A DNA stretch of 64,000 nt, taken from the NCBI RefSeq assembly GCF_025245835.1, contig NZ_JAOBWS010000003.1, positions 1 to 64,000 of the forward strand, in the 5' to 3' direction. Below the pieces are notes generated by a model. It worked only from the letters and a program-made list of their open reading frames with translations. It had not been told where the DNA came from and did not search any database. Position numbers and translations under genes: made by a program. This document shows, piece after piece, positions 18,021 to 26,929 of this stretch (position 1 is the stretch's first letter; each line of letters starts with the position of its first letter). This stretch comes from Rheinheimera sp. 4Y26. Its GTDB lineage: Bacteria > Pseudomonadota > Gammaproteobacteria > Enterobacterales > Alteromonadaceae.

Positions 18021-19378
18021 GCACTTCTTTATATACAAAGCTGGTAGCCGGGCTATTGTTCCCCCTTCACGAATGGTTAAAAAAACACCACACCGTGAAA
18101 GAGTTTAAGCGCCTGGAACAAAGCCAGTGGCAAAGCAGCAGTGACATTGCCAGCATTCAGTCACAAAGATTACAGGCGTTTATTCAAAGCATTTACCAGC
18201 ATGTGCCCTATTATCGCGAACTGTTTAAAAAACTTTCGTTAACACCGGATGACATCCGCACTGCTGCTGACTTAACTAAACTGCCATTTTTAACCAAAGA
18301 TGTGATCCGCAACCATTTTGAGCACTTTAAAGCCGACAATGCCGGCCCGCTGAAACGCTTTAATACCGGCGGCTCCAGCGGCCAGCCATTGGTATTTTTG
18401 CTGGGGAACGAGCGTGTTTCTCATGATGTGGCGGCAAAATGGCGCGCCACCCGCTGGTGGAATGTAGATATAGGTGATAAAGAAATTGTGGCCTGGGGCT
18501 CCCCTATTGAACTCACCAAACAAGACAAGATTAAAATCTGGCGCGATAAACTATTTCGCTCCACCCTTATTCCGGCCTTTGATTTAACCGAAGCAAAGCT
18601 CCTTGATTTTATTAAACAAATACAAGACACCAAACCAACAATGCTGTTTGGTTACCCTTCAGTGTTTCACCTGATTGCACAAAACGCCGTTAAACATCAG
18701 ATTGATTTAACCGGTCTTGGCATTCAGGTTGTGTTTGTTACATCAGAACGCCTTTACCCCTACCAGCGTGAACTGATTGAGCAGGTATTTAATGCCCCCG
18801 TTGCCAATGGTTACGGCGGCCGCGATGCCGGTTTTATTGCCCACCAATGCCCGGCAGGTGGCATGCATATCAGCGCGGAAGACATAGTGGTAGAAATTGT
18901 TGACCGCGAAGGCAAACCGGTCGAAAAAGGTGTTCAGGGGGAAATTGTGGTCACTCACCTCGCCACCTCCGAGTTCCCTTTTGTGCGCTACCGCACCGGC
19001 GATATTGCGGCTTTATCCACCCAAAGTTGCAGTTGTGGCCGTGGCTTGCCTTTGCTGGAACAACTTGAAGGCCGCTCGACCGATTTTGTGGTGGCAGCCA
19101 ATGGCACCATGATGCACGGTCTGGCGCTGATTTATATTCTGCGCGACATTCCGGCCATCGACGGTTTTAAAATTACCCAGCACAGCCTGCTGCATAGCCA
19201 GGTGCAAATTGTCACTGCCAACAACAAGCTGCCAGCTGAAACTGAAGCTGTCATTCAGCAGCAATTTAAACAACGTTTAGGCCAGGACGTACATATCGAT
19301 ATTGAGTATGTTGCTGAAATAGCACCAGAAAAGTCTGGCAAATACCGTTATGTTATTAGCAAGGTTGTGCCGTTATGA
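18017..19378 (+). CDS. Phenylacetate-CoA ligase-like (PaaK/CapK) adenylating enzyme
   Basis: A 453-residue ANL-superfamily protein of the PaaK/CapK type. It has the phosphate-binding loop FNTGGSSGQP, the motif YGGRDAGFIAHQC and YRTGDIA. The spaced cysteines and histidines (HQC, SCSCGRG) resemble the zinc site of the PaaK group. CapK-like proteins occur in many capsule loci, and their acyl substrate is usually unknown. Activation of an acyl or amino-acyl group for decorating the polysaccharide is a reasonable guess. Its TGA overlaps the ATG of the 27-codon peptide gene that follows. Confidence 0.87.
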   Translation: MSTSLYTKLVAGLLFPLHEWLKKHHTVKEFKRLEQSQWQSSSDIASIQSQRLQAFIQSIYQHVPYYRELFKKLSLTPDDIRTAADLTKLPFLTKDVIRNHFEHFKADNAGPLKRFNTGGSSGQPLVFLLGNERVSHDVAAKWRATRWWNVDIGDKEIVAWGSPIELTKQDKIKIWRDKLFRSTLIPAFDLTEAKLLDFIKQIQDTKPTMLFGYPSVFHLIAQNAVKHQIDLTGLGIQVVFVTSERLYPYQRELIEQVFNAPVANGYGGRDAGFIAHQCPAGGMHISAEDIVVEIVDREGKPVEKGVQGEIVVTHLATSEFPFVRYRTGDIAALSTQSCSCGRGLPLLEQLEGRSTDFVVAANGTMMHGLALIYILRDIPAIDGFKITQHSLLHSQVQIVTANNKLPAETEAVIQQQFKQRLGQDVHIDIEYVAEIAPEKSGKYRYVISKVVPL

Positions 19379-19458
19379 TTGACCAGCTGTATTTACTGGC
19401 CGTTGTTGTCGCCGTGATTTACCTGTTTCGCTGGTCAGCGAATAAGGATGACAACTAA
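19375..19458 (+). CDS. 27-residue single-pass membrane peptide
   Basis: A very short open frame starts MIDQLYLLAVVV, continues as one hydrophobic helix and ends …RWSANKDDN. Its ATG overlaps the TGA of the PaaK-like gene (ATGA), and its TAA overlaps the ATG of the O-glycosylation ligase gene (TAATG). The two genes are therefore joined exactly by this frame with no spare bases. About 17 consecutive hydrophobic residues followed by a positive and then polar tail predict a membrane peptide with a cytoplasmic C-terminus. This is unlikely to be chance in an intergenic linker, but translation is unproven and no family is recognised. Confidence 0.6.
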   Translation: MIDQLYLLAVVVAVIYLFRWSANKDDN

Positions 19459-20768
19459 TGCGCGATATTCTGCTGGTCGCCTTCTTTTTTATGGCCATTT
19501 ATTATTCCTTTAAAAAACCCTATATCGGCGTTTCCGCCTGGATTTGGATAGCCCTAACAGCCCCCACCAAATGGGCCTTTGGTTTTTCTACCAGCTTACG
19601 GATGAATTTTACGATCGTTCTTGTTACTTTAATGTCTTATCTGATTGTATTTAAAGAGAAGAAGTTTTCCATCGGTAGTGTTGGTTTTTTTATTATTTTA
19701 TTTTTATTGATGTGTTTTATTTCGACAATGGCACAAAATACCATTCATGCTTCTGACGTAAATGCAGAATATATTGAACATTTCAAAACAGCTTTATTAT
19801 TTGTTTTTACCGCACTCATTCTTCGAACTAAGCATCAGTTGATTACTTTTGTCTGGTGTATTGTATTGTCAATTTCATCTTATGCCGGAATGGAAGCCGT
19901 CAAATTTTTACTATCCGGAGGAGGCCACCAGATAGTTGGCCGAGCTGGTATTATTATTGATCGTAACGACTTGGCTGTTGCTATTAATATGTGCTTGCCT
20001 CTGGTTTTCTTTCTGATTTATGTCACTGAAAATACTTTCGTGAAAAAAGGCTTATGGATCCTGGCTATTCTGAATATAGTTGCAGTAGTCGGCACTTATT
20101 CACGCGGTGGCTTTATTGGTTTAAGTATTATTGCATTTGCCGCTTGGTTAAAAAGCGATAAAAAAGTGATTTGGGCCATTTTGGCCTTCACCTTTTTACC
20201 TTTTTTATATAGCCAAACCCCGGAAGAATGGCGTGAACGGCAGAACACAGTCAGTACTGCAGCGACCGAAGACAGCTCTTTTATTGGCAGACTCTGGGCA
20301 TGGAAAATATCAACGTTAATTGCACTGGATGATCCTCTGACCGGAGCTGGTTACAAAGCTGTGACGGACCCAATTTTATGGCGTTATTATGCCCCCTTTA
20401 CCCCAAACTTTGGTCCACTGGAAACCCCCCCTATCCCAGCTGATTTGGCCCCCAAAGCTGCCCATAATATTTATTTTCAGGTGCTTGGCGATCACGGTTT
20501 TATTGGTTTGTTTTTATTTATCATTATTCTGAGCAAATGTTTTTTAACCAATAGGGCTAATCAGCGCAAAGCAAAACAACTGGGCTTAGGCTGGCTGGAG
20601 AATTTTTGTAGTGCACTGAACGTATCAATTATTGGATATTGTATTACCGGGATGAACGTCAGCCTGGCTTATTTTGATTTGATTTACGCTGTATTTGGTT
20701 TGGTGGTGGTATGTAATATTATCCTTGCCAATACCACAGCAACAACGGCTGATGTTGCCAAAAGCTAA
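19458..20768 (+). CDS. Putative O-glycosylation ligase, exosortase A associated
   Basis: A 436-residue multi-pass membrane protein of the Wzy/WaaL O-antigen ligase superfamily, starting with RDILLVAFFFMAIYYSFKKPYIGV, typical of TIGR03097 (from memory). About ten to twelve hydrophobic segments are visible. The large periplasmic loop contains EDSSFIGRLWAWK and KAAHNIYFQVLGDHGFIGL, the HN-x-Y/F motif of the ligase family. It is thought to transfer glycan from lipid carrier to protein or to polymerise it. The reading frame is more AT-rich than the upstream genes. It is coupled to the 27-codon frame by a TAATG overlap. Confidence 0.92.
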   Translation: MRDILLVAFFFMAIYYSFKKPYIGVSAWIWIALTAPTKWAFGFSTSLRMNFTIVLVTLMSYLIVFKEKKFSIGSVGFFIILFLLMCFISTMAQNTIHASDVNAEYIEHFKTALLFVFTALILRTKHQLITFVWCIVLSISSYAGMEAVKFLLSGGGHQIVGRAGIIIDRNDLAVAINMCLPLVFFLIYVTENTFVKKGLWILAILNIVAVVGTYSRGGFIGLSIIAFAAWLKSDKKVIWAILAFTFLPFLYSQTPEEWRERQNTVSTAATEDSSFIGRLWAWKISTLIALDDPLTGAGYKAVTDPILWRYYAPFTPNFGPLETPPIPADLAPKAAHNIYFQVLGDHGFIGLFLFIIILSKCFLTNRANQRKAKQLGLGWLENFCSALNVSIIGYCITGMNVSLAYFDLIYAVFGLVVVCNIILANTTATTADVAKS

Positions 20769-20843
20769 CCGTTGTTCAATCTTGTCAAAGCGCCCGAATT
20801 GCGTTTTGGTGTTCTTTTTTAGTTTATAAACAGGCAAATCAAC

Positions 20844-21572
20844 ATGAGTTATTCAACAATTTACCTAAGCATTTTTGGCATTTTTTGTTGTATTGCCTCA
20901 TTTTCCAGCCGGGCTTTTGATGTAGTGATAACTGAATCCGAATTCAACCAGCTGCACAGGTCATGTCAGTTATTTTACGGTAGCTCTGTTATTGGGCGAT
21001 CATTAGGTTATGCAGACAAATTTTCGGCCACTGAAAAGAAGCAAGCTTTTATTGACGCCGAAAAAGTAGGTGGAGCCTGGCACTATTGTGCTGGTCTCGT
21101 CATTTTGAAGCGTGCGCAACAAACTCTTGATGAAAGAAAAAAGGCCGCCCTTTATAAAAAAGCACTTAATGAAATTAGTTTTACTGCTCGTAAAGTACCT
21201 CAGCACAATCCGTTTTATGGAGAAATAAAGTTAAATTTGGCTAGAGCTCAGTTCTCTGTGGGTTCATTTGATAAAAGCAGCGCCACATTAAAGACTCTGT
21301 TAAAAGAGCTCCCTAGCTATTTGCCTGCTTACATTGAGCTTGCCCGTCAACACGATAAAAAAGGCAAAACTCAGGAAGCAATTGCTATCTTAAACTCAGC
21401 AGATGAGAAACATAAACAAACTTCTGCCGACTTAAATTATTTTATTGGTATTTATTATTTTAAAACCAATGATTATGAAAAGGCGAAACAACATGCCAAA
21501 GTGGCTTATGCCAGAGGCTACCCCTTGCCGGGTCTGCGGCGGATGTTAAAAGAAAAAGGTCATCAGATTTAA
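20844..21572 (+). CDS. Secreted TPR-repeat protein of unknown function
   Basis: A 242-residue protein with an N-terminal signal peptide (hydrophobic stretch ending SSRA, then FDVV). It has helical tetratricopeptide-like repeats over about 90-235, for example AYIELARQHDKKGKTQEAIAIL and YFIGIYYFKTNDYEKAKQHA. No lipobox is seen, so it is probably periplasmic. It lies between the O-glycosylation ligase (75-bp gap) and the flippase gene (38-bp gap). It may scaffold polymer assembly; I do not recognise a named family. Confidence 0.7.
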   Translation: MSYSTIYLSIFGIFCCIASFSSRAFDVVITESEFNQLHRSCQLFYGSSVIGRSLGYADKFSATEKKQAFIDAEKVGGAWHYCAGLVILKRAQQTLDERKKAALYKKALNEISFTARKVPQHNPFYGEIKLNLARAQFSVGSFDKSSATLKTLLKELPSYLPAYIELARQHDKKGKTQEAIAILNSADEKHKQTSADLNYFIGIYYFKTNDYEKAKQHAKVAYARGYPLPGLRRMLKEKGHQI

Positions 21573-21610
21573 GTTTTTCCGATTGTTGTCAGACCTTTTA
21601 TGGAAGTTTT

Positions 21611-23044
21611 ATGTCATCGTCATTAAACACAGCCCGTCAGGCATTTAAGTGGACCTTGTATCTACGGGGTATGTCGCAGGTCGCAACCTGGCTGATTTCG
21701 CTGATTGTGATCCGCTACCTGACCCCTGCTGACTACGGCATAGTGGCATTAACTGAAATTATTTTTATGTTAGTGATGTTATTTTGCTCCGCAGGTTTGG
21801 GTGATGTCGTGATCCAGCGCACCGATGCAGACGAGCAATTTAATAAAAAAGTGCTGAGTTTGTTATTGCTGCTCACCAGTGTGATGTGTTCACTGCTGTT
21901 AATCTCAGCGCCTTATTTAGCGCGGTATTACAATCAACCCGACCTCACGCTGGTATTGCGTTTAAGTGCATTGGTGTTTATGTTCACCCCCTGGCTGGTG
22001 TTGTCATCCAGCATTCTTGCTAAAAATATGGATTTTAAATCCCGTGGCAAAATAGACCTTTATGCGGCGGTTAGCACTGCATTGCTGTCATTGGTATTGG
22101 CCTATGGTGGTTTTGGGTTTTGGTCACTGATTATCTCCAGCCTGCTGAATATTCTGCTCAGAACTTTGGGTTACAACCTTATTTTGAAAAAGTTCTACCT
22201 ACCCGCTTTTGAACTCACCGGCATGTGGTCGCCTCTGAAGTTTGGCCTGACAGTGGCCGCCACCAGTTTGCTGTTTGGTTTGTTTATGAAAGTGGATATT
22301 CTGGTGATTGCTAATCAAATTGACAGCCAGACTTTGGGCTATTATGCACTTGCCATGCATCTGGCCTTGCTGCCTATGGTCAAAATTATGCCACTGGTGA
22401 ACGAAGTTGCTTATCCGATGTACGCCAATATCAAACACAATCCGACCGAGTGCCGCCGCATTTTTAGTTATATGCTTCGGCTGATTTGTTTTGCTGTTTT
22501 CCCGCTGTTTTCTATTTTTAGTGCTGTAGCACCAGAACTCGTGGAGCTTTTACTTGGTAAACAATGGCTACCAGCTGTTATAGCTTTACAAATAATTCTG
22601 CTGACAGTGCCATTTCGGATTGTCAGTAATTTATTTTCACCGCTATTAAAAGCACTTGGTCACCCGCAAACGGGCTTGCAACATGTCAGCTTTTCTTGTG
22701 TGGTGGTGGCTTTGTTATTTTATTTTGCTGCCCCTTATGGTTTACAAGGCCTGGCTTTGGCCTGGTTGATTGCCACACCGCTAATTCTGGCTTTTGCGCT
22801 GAATTTATCTACCCGCAGAGCAGATATTCCTTTTTTTATGTTAATTGCAACAATGCTGCGCCCAGCTTTGGTTGCAGCTTTAACCTTAGGGGCGCTGTAT
22901 TGGTTGTCAGTTTACCTGCCTGCCGACTGGCATAAGCTAGTGTTGTTGTTGCTAAAATCTTTTGCCGGTGCCGTGCTTTACCTTTTATTATCCTGGGTAT
23001 TTAACCGCGCTCAACTACTGGAAGCTGCAAAGTTCAGACTTTGA
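21611..23044 (+). CDS. Polysaccharide flippase (Wzx/PST type)
   Basis: A 477-residue MOP-superfamily exporter with about 12-14 hydrophobic helices. Its N-terminus (SLNTARQAFKWTLYLRGMSQ, then WLISLIVIRYLTPADYGIVAL) is typical of lipopolysaccharide-biosynthesis flippases. It should translocate the undecaprenyl-linked repeat unit to the periplasmic face. It is the last of the core genes before the tailoring subcluster, and the next gene starts 13 bp after its stop. Confidence 0.92.
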   Translation: MSSSLNTARQAFKWTLYLRGMSQVATWLISLIVIRYLTPADYGIVALTEIIFMLVMLFCSAGLGDVVIQRTDADEQFNKKVLSLLLLLTSVMCSLLLISAPYLARYYNQPDLTLVLRLSALVFMFTPWLVLSSSILAKNMDFKSRGKIDLYAAVSTALLSLVLAYGGFGFWSLIISSLLNILLRTLGYNLILKKFYLPAFELTGMWSPLKFGLTVAATSLLFGLFMKVDILVIANQIDSQTLGYYALAMHLALLPMVKIMPLVNEVAYPMYANIKHNPTECRRIFSYMLRLICFAVFPLFSIFSAVAPELVELLLGKQWLPAVIALQIILLTVPFRIVSNLFSPLLKALGHPQTGLQHVSFSCVVVALLFYFAAPYGLQGLALAWLIATPLILAFALNLSTRRADIPFFMLIATMLRPALVAALTLGALYWLSVYLPADWHKLVLLLLKSFAGAVLYLLLSWVFNRAQLLEAAKFRL

Positions 23045-23057
23045 TTTATGGATAGCT

Positions 23058-23963
23058 ATGAAACTGTATTATTTTAAAGATCCGCATGGAAATTTTGGTG
23101 ACGATTTAAATCCATGGTTATTTGGCCAGTTATTCCCGGAGCTGCTGGACGACAATGAACAAGACCTGCTGGTTGGTGTCGGCACTTTATTAAACCACCG
23201 TATTCCAACCGCCAATAAGGTCACGGTATTTGGTTCTGGTCACGGTTATGGTCAACTGCCGGCCATCAATGACAACTGGACATTCAGTTGTGTACGTGGA
23301 CCTCGGACTGCTAAAGCACTGGGTCTGAGTGCTGAAACCGCCATTACCGATGCGGCTATGTTGACACCGTTGTTTTTTAATGAGTCATTGGAAAAACGTT
23401 ACCAAACTTCTTATATGCCACATTGCCACAGTGCTTTGCTTGGCGACTGGCAATATCTGTGCACTCAGGCCGGTGTTCATTTTATTGACCCAAGGCAACC
23501 ATTTTTGCAGGTATTTAAAGAGATCAAACAAAGTAAACATCTGATCACCGAAGCCATGCACGGCGCCATACTGGCCGATGCTTTTCGTGTTCCCTGGACG
23601 CCAGCAAAAGCTTATCCGCATATTTCCGAATTTAAATGGCAAGACTGGTTAGATTCAGTTGCAGTCACAGCTGAATTTAACTTTTTGCCGGCGGTGTACC
23701 GGGGTGATGAACTTTTTGGTTTCAAAGACACTGTCAAACATAAAATTAAACGCCTGCTGCACAACACGCCATTGTGGCAAAACCACTGGCAAGAAGCGCC
23801 AATTGCACGCTCCAGTCAACAAGTTGTCGATAGCTGCGCATCAGCTTTACAACAGTTGGCGGCAAAACAGCAGATGTTTTTAAGTGATGATGACAGGTTA
23901 AAACAAAATACCGAGCGTTTATTGGCAAAAGCCACAGAGCTGCGGAGCCGTTATGCAGGCTAA
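23058..23963 (+). CDS. Polysaccharide pyruvyl transferase family protein
   Basis: A 301-residue protein that begins MKLYYFKDPHGNFGDDLNPWLF. The NFGDDLN segment and the later TEAMHGAILADAF motif are hallmarks of the polysaccharide pyruvyl transferase (GT-B-like) superfamily. I choose the ATG at 23058, not an open frame from 22962, because the earlier part overlaps the flippase gene and is out of family. It probably adds a pyruvate ketal to a sugar and gives the polymer negative charge. Its 3' end overlaps the GT2 gene by 11 bp. Confidence 0.88.
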   Translation: MKLYYFKDPHGNFGDDLNPWLFGQLFPELLDDNEQDLLVGVGTLLNHRIPTANKVTVFGSGHGYGQLPAINDNWTFSCVRGPRTAKALGLSAETAITDAAMLTPLFFNESLEKRYQTSYMPHCHSALLGDWQYLCTQAGVHFIDPRQPFLQVFKEIKQSKHLITEAMHGAILADAFRVPWTPAKAYPHISEFKWQDWLDSVAVTAEFNFLPAVYRGDELFGFKDTVKHKIKRLLHNTPLWQNHWQEAPIARSSQQVVDSCASALQQLAAKQQMFLSDDDRLKQNTERLLAKATELRSRYAG

Positions 23964-24906
23964 TGTGTTGTGCCCCAAAGTCAGCGTAATTATGCCCTGC
24001 TACAACAACGGCGCTTTTGTACGTCAGGCCGTTGACAGTGTATTACAGCAGGACTACCCCAATATTGAACTGATTGTGGTAGATGACGGCTCAAAAGATA
24101 ATAGCCTGGAAGTGCTTGCCAGTTATGGTGATCGTATCAGGGTTATTGTTCAGCCCAATCAGGGCCCGGCGGCGGCTCGTAATAACGGTATTCGTCATGC
24201 CACTGGTGACTATATCGCTTTTCTTGATAGCGACGACTTATGGTTGCCGGGTAAACTCAGTGCCCAGCTGGAGTTTTTGCAAACAAATCCGGATTTTATT
24301 GCCTGTTTTTGCAGCTGGTCGGTATGGGATGGTAATGATCCAGCATCATTTAACCAACCATCCCCTGAACAGCGGCTCGAGTTACAACCAGAAAGAACAG
24401 GATGGTTATATCTGCCTTTGTTACAAAGCTCAGTTATTCATACCATTAGCATTGTGATCAAAAAACAAATTGTGGATACGGTAGGTTTTTTTAACGAAGA
24501 GCTCAGGGTTGGGGAAGATCATGATTATTGGCTGCGTTTGTCGCGTATTGGCAAAATAGCCAAACTCAAAACTGTGTATGCGTTATACCGTGCCAATCTG
24601 CAAAGTACCACCAACAAAGTGCATGCAAAAAATTTCAGTTTATTGGTATTGCAAACAGCAGTTGAAAAATATGGTTTCTGCAGCCCGGATGGCAACTGCC
24701 TGACAGAAGATTTATACCAACAATATTTGGCTGAACGCCATTTTATGTATGGTTATCAGAGTTTTTGGGCCGGTCACAGAGATAAAGCAAAACAATCTTT
24801 TATTGGTTGTTTAAAAAACAAAAATTTTATCATTAAATCAATTATTTATTTATGCATTTGCATGTCTGATTTTGGATATAAACACGTTATCAAATTTAAA
24901 AAATGA
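23953..24906 (+). CDS. GT2 family glycosyltransferase
   Basis: A 317-residue GT-A fold glycosyltransferase. VSVIMPCYNNG and VVDDGSKDN bind the nucleotide sugar. The metal-binding DxD is FLDSDDLW at about residues 90-97, and GEDHDYWLRLS is the catalytic-base region. The C-terminus is helical and basic with no clear membrane anchor. The last 60 or so codons are AT-rich. The acceptor and sugar cannot be assigned. It is followed by a 217-bp gap. Confidence 0.92.
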   Translation: MQANVLCPKVSVIMPCYNNGAFVRQAVDSVLQQDYPNIELIVVDDGSKDNSLEVLASYGDRIRVIVQPNQGPAAARNNGIRHATGDYIAFLDSDDLWLPGKLSAQLEFLQTNPDFIACFCSWSVWDGNDPASFNQPSPEQRLELQPERTGWLYLPLLQSSVIHTISIVIKKQIVDTVGFFNEELRVGEDHDYWLRLSRIGKIAKLKTVYALYRANLQSTTNKVHAKNFSLLVLQTAVEKYGFCSPDGNCLTEDLYQQYLAERHFMYGYQSFWAGHRDKAKQSFIGCLKNKNFIIKSIIYLCICMSDFGYKHVIKFKK

Positions 24907-25123
24907 GCCTTATACTTTTTTGTTAGCAGAAATCAAACTATCAAACTTCTTTTGATTAAACGAATGCACAAAAATCAGTCTGTTTTTACTTCGCGAAAGA
25001 CCATGGGGTGCCCTCAATACAAAACAGCTAAGGTTTTGTTTATTCAGGCCTGCGGCTATGCAAGATGGCGGAAAAAAGGTAACTTAGCGGCAATAAAAAC
25101 TTTGAAGGGAAGACTAAGTTTGT
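24907..25123 (+). other. 217-bp gap before the second asparagine-synthase-like gene
   Basis: No gene is called here. A 63-codon frame at 24952-25143 runs into the next gene and has no family resemblance. An AGGGAAGA sequence at about 25107 is a distant ribosome binding site for the start at 25124. The stretch could be an untranslated leader or an internal promoter for the tailoring genes. I checked for a cyclic-di-GMP riboswitch or ops/JUMPstart element and saw neither. Confidence 0.3.
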
Positions 25124-26929
25124 ATGTGGATCCAAAGCCTTAACCCGACTGAAAACTTCAGCAGTCCTGCCCTCGCCGGCCAAGTTGTTGAATTCACGCT
25201 GACAACCGAATCCTGGCACCAGACATTCAGCTTTTACCATAAAAACCCGTTACAGCAATATGAAACTGCTGACGCTATTTTATTGGTATTGGGACGGGTA
25301 CGGCCTTATGGTGAAGATTACCCACAAAGCAGCAATTTAGAGTGGCTGCTGCAATTATTGCTGGCAAAACCGGCTGACTATTACAGCCAACTGGCGGGCT
25401 TCTTTAGCCTGGTGCTGCTGAATAAACGCGATGGCTCTCTGTTATTGCTGAACGACCACGTTGCTTCACTGCCACTTTATTACCATATTCCTGCCGCGAC
25501 AGATGTGCAGCAACAGCAGACACAACACCTATGGGTCAGCGACCATTTAAAACACCCTGCGGCCACCAAAGCGCCGCTAAATCCGCAGGCCATTTTTAAC
25601 TACTTCTTTTTTCACTGTATTCCATCGGCCACTACTATTTTTAAACAAACGCTGAAACTGGAACCTGCCACTGAACTGCACCTTGCTGCCAATGGTAAAC
25701 AGCAACAACAAGAACTGTATACACCGGATTATCCGGTAACTGCACTGACTGAAGCGCAATTGCAGCAACAATGCCGTGATGCCATCAGCAAAGCAGTACA
25801 ACGTAATGTGGCACCAAACAACGCCGCGTTTTTAAGTGGTGGCCTCGACAGCTCAACGGTCAGTGGTTATTTATGTAAAAACCAGCCAGGCGCCCGTACT
25901 TTTTCCATTGGGTTTGACGCCAAAGGCTACGATGAAACCGAGTATGCCTTAATTACCGCCAAACACTTTGGCAGTAACCACCATGTGCACTATCTGCAAC
26001 CTAATGAAATAGTTGAAAACTTTGTCGAAGTTGCCGGTTATTTTGACGAACCTTTTGGTAACTCATCGGCCATGGCGGCTTTTATCTGCGCCAAAATCGC
26101 CAAACAGCATGGTGTAAAAGTGATGTTGGCTGGTGATGGTGGTGATGAAATATTTGCCGGTAACGAACGTTACGCAAAACAAAAAGTGTTTGAAGTGTAT
26201 CAAGAGGTACCTGGTTTTATCCGCTCACCGCTCGAGTTGTTATTAAAAACGCCGCTGGCCAAATTACCGGTGGTAAATAAAGCCAAAAGTTATGTCGACC
26301 AGGCCAATGTGCCACTACCCGACCGGCTCGACAGCTACAACTTTTTAAACCGTTTTGCCTTAGAAGATATGTTCTGCGCTGAGTTTTTAGCAAAGGTTGA
26401 CGCTAATGCACCGGCACAGGCCAAACGTGACCGTTATGGCTCCTGCAAGTCTGCCGATCCGGTTGAACGAATGATGTACCTCGACTGGAAATTTACCTTA
26501 GCCGACAATGACTTTGTCAAAGTTAGCTCTATGTGCCACAAAGCCGGCGTTGAAGTGCGTTATCCGCTGTTTGAAAAAGAAGTGGTGGATTTTAGCTGTG
26601 AAGTGCCAACTGCACTGAAGCTGCCAGGTAAAAAACTGCGTGATTTTTATAAAAACAGTTTCCGTGGTTTTTTGCCGGATGAAACCCTGGCTAAAAGCAA
26701 ACACGGTTTTGGTTTGCCTTTTGGCGTTTGGATGAAAGAACAGCCAGCGCTACAGGCACTTACCGTACAAAGCCTGAACCAGCTCAAAGGGCGCCACATT
26801 GTCAAAGCTGAGTTTATTGATGAAGCCTTGAAAATTTACCAGAGTGGGCATTCAGGTTATTACGGCGAGCTGATTTGGATCATGGTGATCCTCGAGTTGT
26901 GGCTGGAACAGCTGGGAGCCACACACTGA
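25124..26929 (+). CDS. Asparagine-synthase-like protein lacking the Cys2 nucleophile
   Basis: A 601-residue homologue of asparagine synthase B. The synthase half is intact: PP-loop SGGLDSS at 238-244, LAGDGGDEIFAGNERY, and a C-terminal KSKHGFGLPFGVW. The N-terminal half keeps glutaminase-fold features (LLLNDHVASLPLYYH) but begins MWIQSLN, not MCGI, so the catalytic cysteine is absent. It may use free ammonia or another amine, or act as an amide ligase like beta-lactam synthetase. Its stop overlaps the deacetylase start (TGATG). It is separate in sequence from the copy at 13797. Confidence 0.86.
   Translation: MWIQSLNPTENFSSPALAGQVVEFTLTTESWHQTFSFYHKNPLQQYETADAILLVLGRVRPYGEDYPQSSNLEWLLQLLLAKPADYYSQLAGFFSLVLLNKRDGSLLLLNDHVASLPLYYHIPAATDVQQQQTQHLWVSDHLKHPAATKAPLNPQAIFNYFFFHCIPSATTIFKQTLKLEPATELHLAANGKQQQQELYTPDYPVTALTEAQLQQQCRDAISKAVQRNVAPNNAAFLSGGLDSSTVSGYLCKNQPGARTFSIGFDAKGYDETEYALITAKHFGSNHHVHYLQPNEIVENFVEVAGYFDEPFGNSSAMAAFICAKIAKQHGVKVMLAGDGGDEIFAGNERYAKQKVFEVYQEVPGFIRSPLELLLKTPLAKLPVVNKAKSYVDQANVPLPDRLDSYNFLNRFALEDMFCAEFLAKVDANAPAQAKRDRYGSCKSADPVERMMYLDWKFTLADNDFVKVSSMCHKAGVEVRYPLFEKEVVDFSCEVPTALKLPGKKLRDFYKNSFRGFLPDETLAKSKHGFGLPFGVWMKEQPALQALTVQSLNQLKGRHIVKAEFIDEALKIYQSGHSGYYGELIWIMVILELWLEQLGATH

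Noticed and set aside
24952-25110. Possible cyclic-di-GMP riboswitch or ops/JUMPstart element
   Set aside because: Conserved riboswitch bases and the GGCGGTAG core are absent.
24952-25143. 63-codon frame in the gap before the second asparagine-synthase-like gene
   Set aside because: Runs into the next gene in another frame and has no good start signal or domain.
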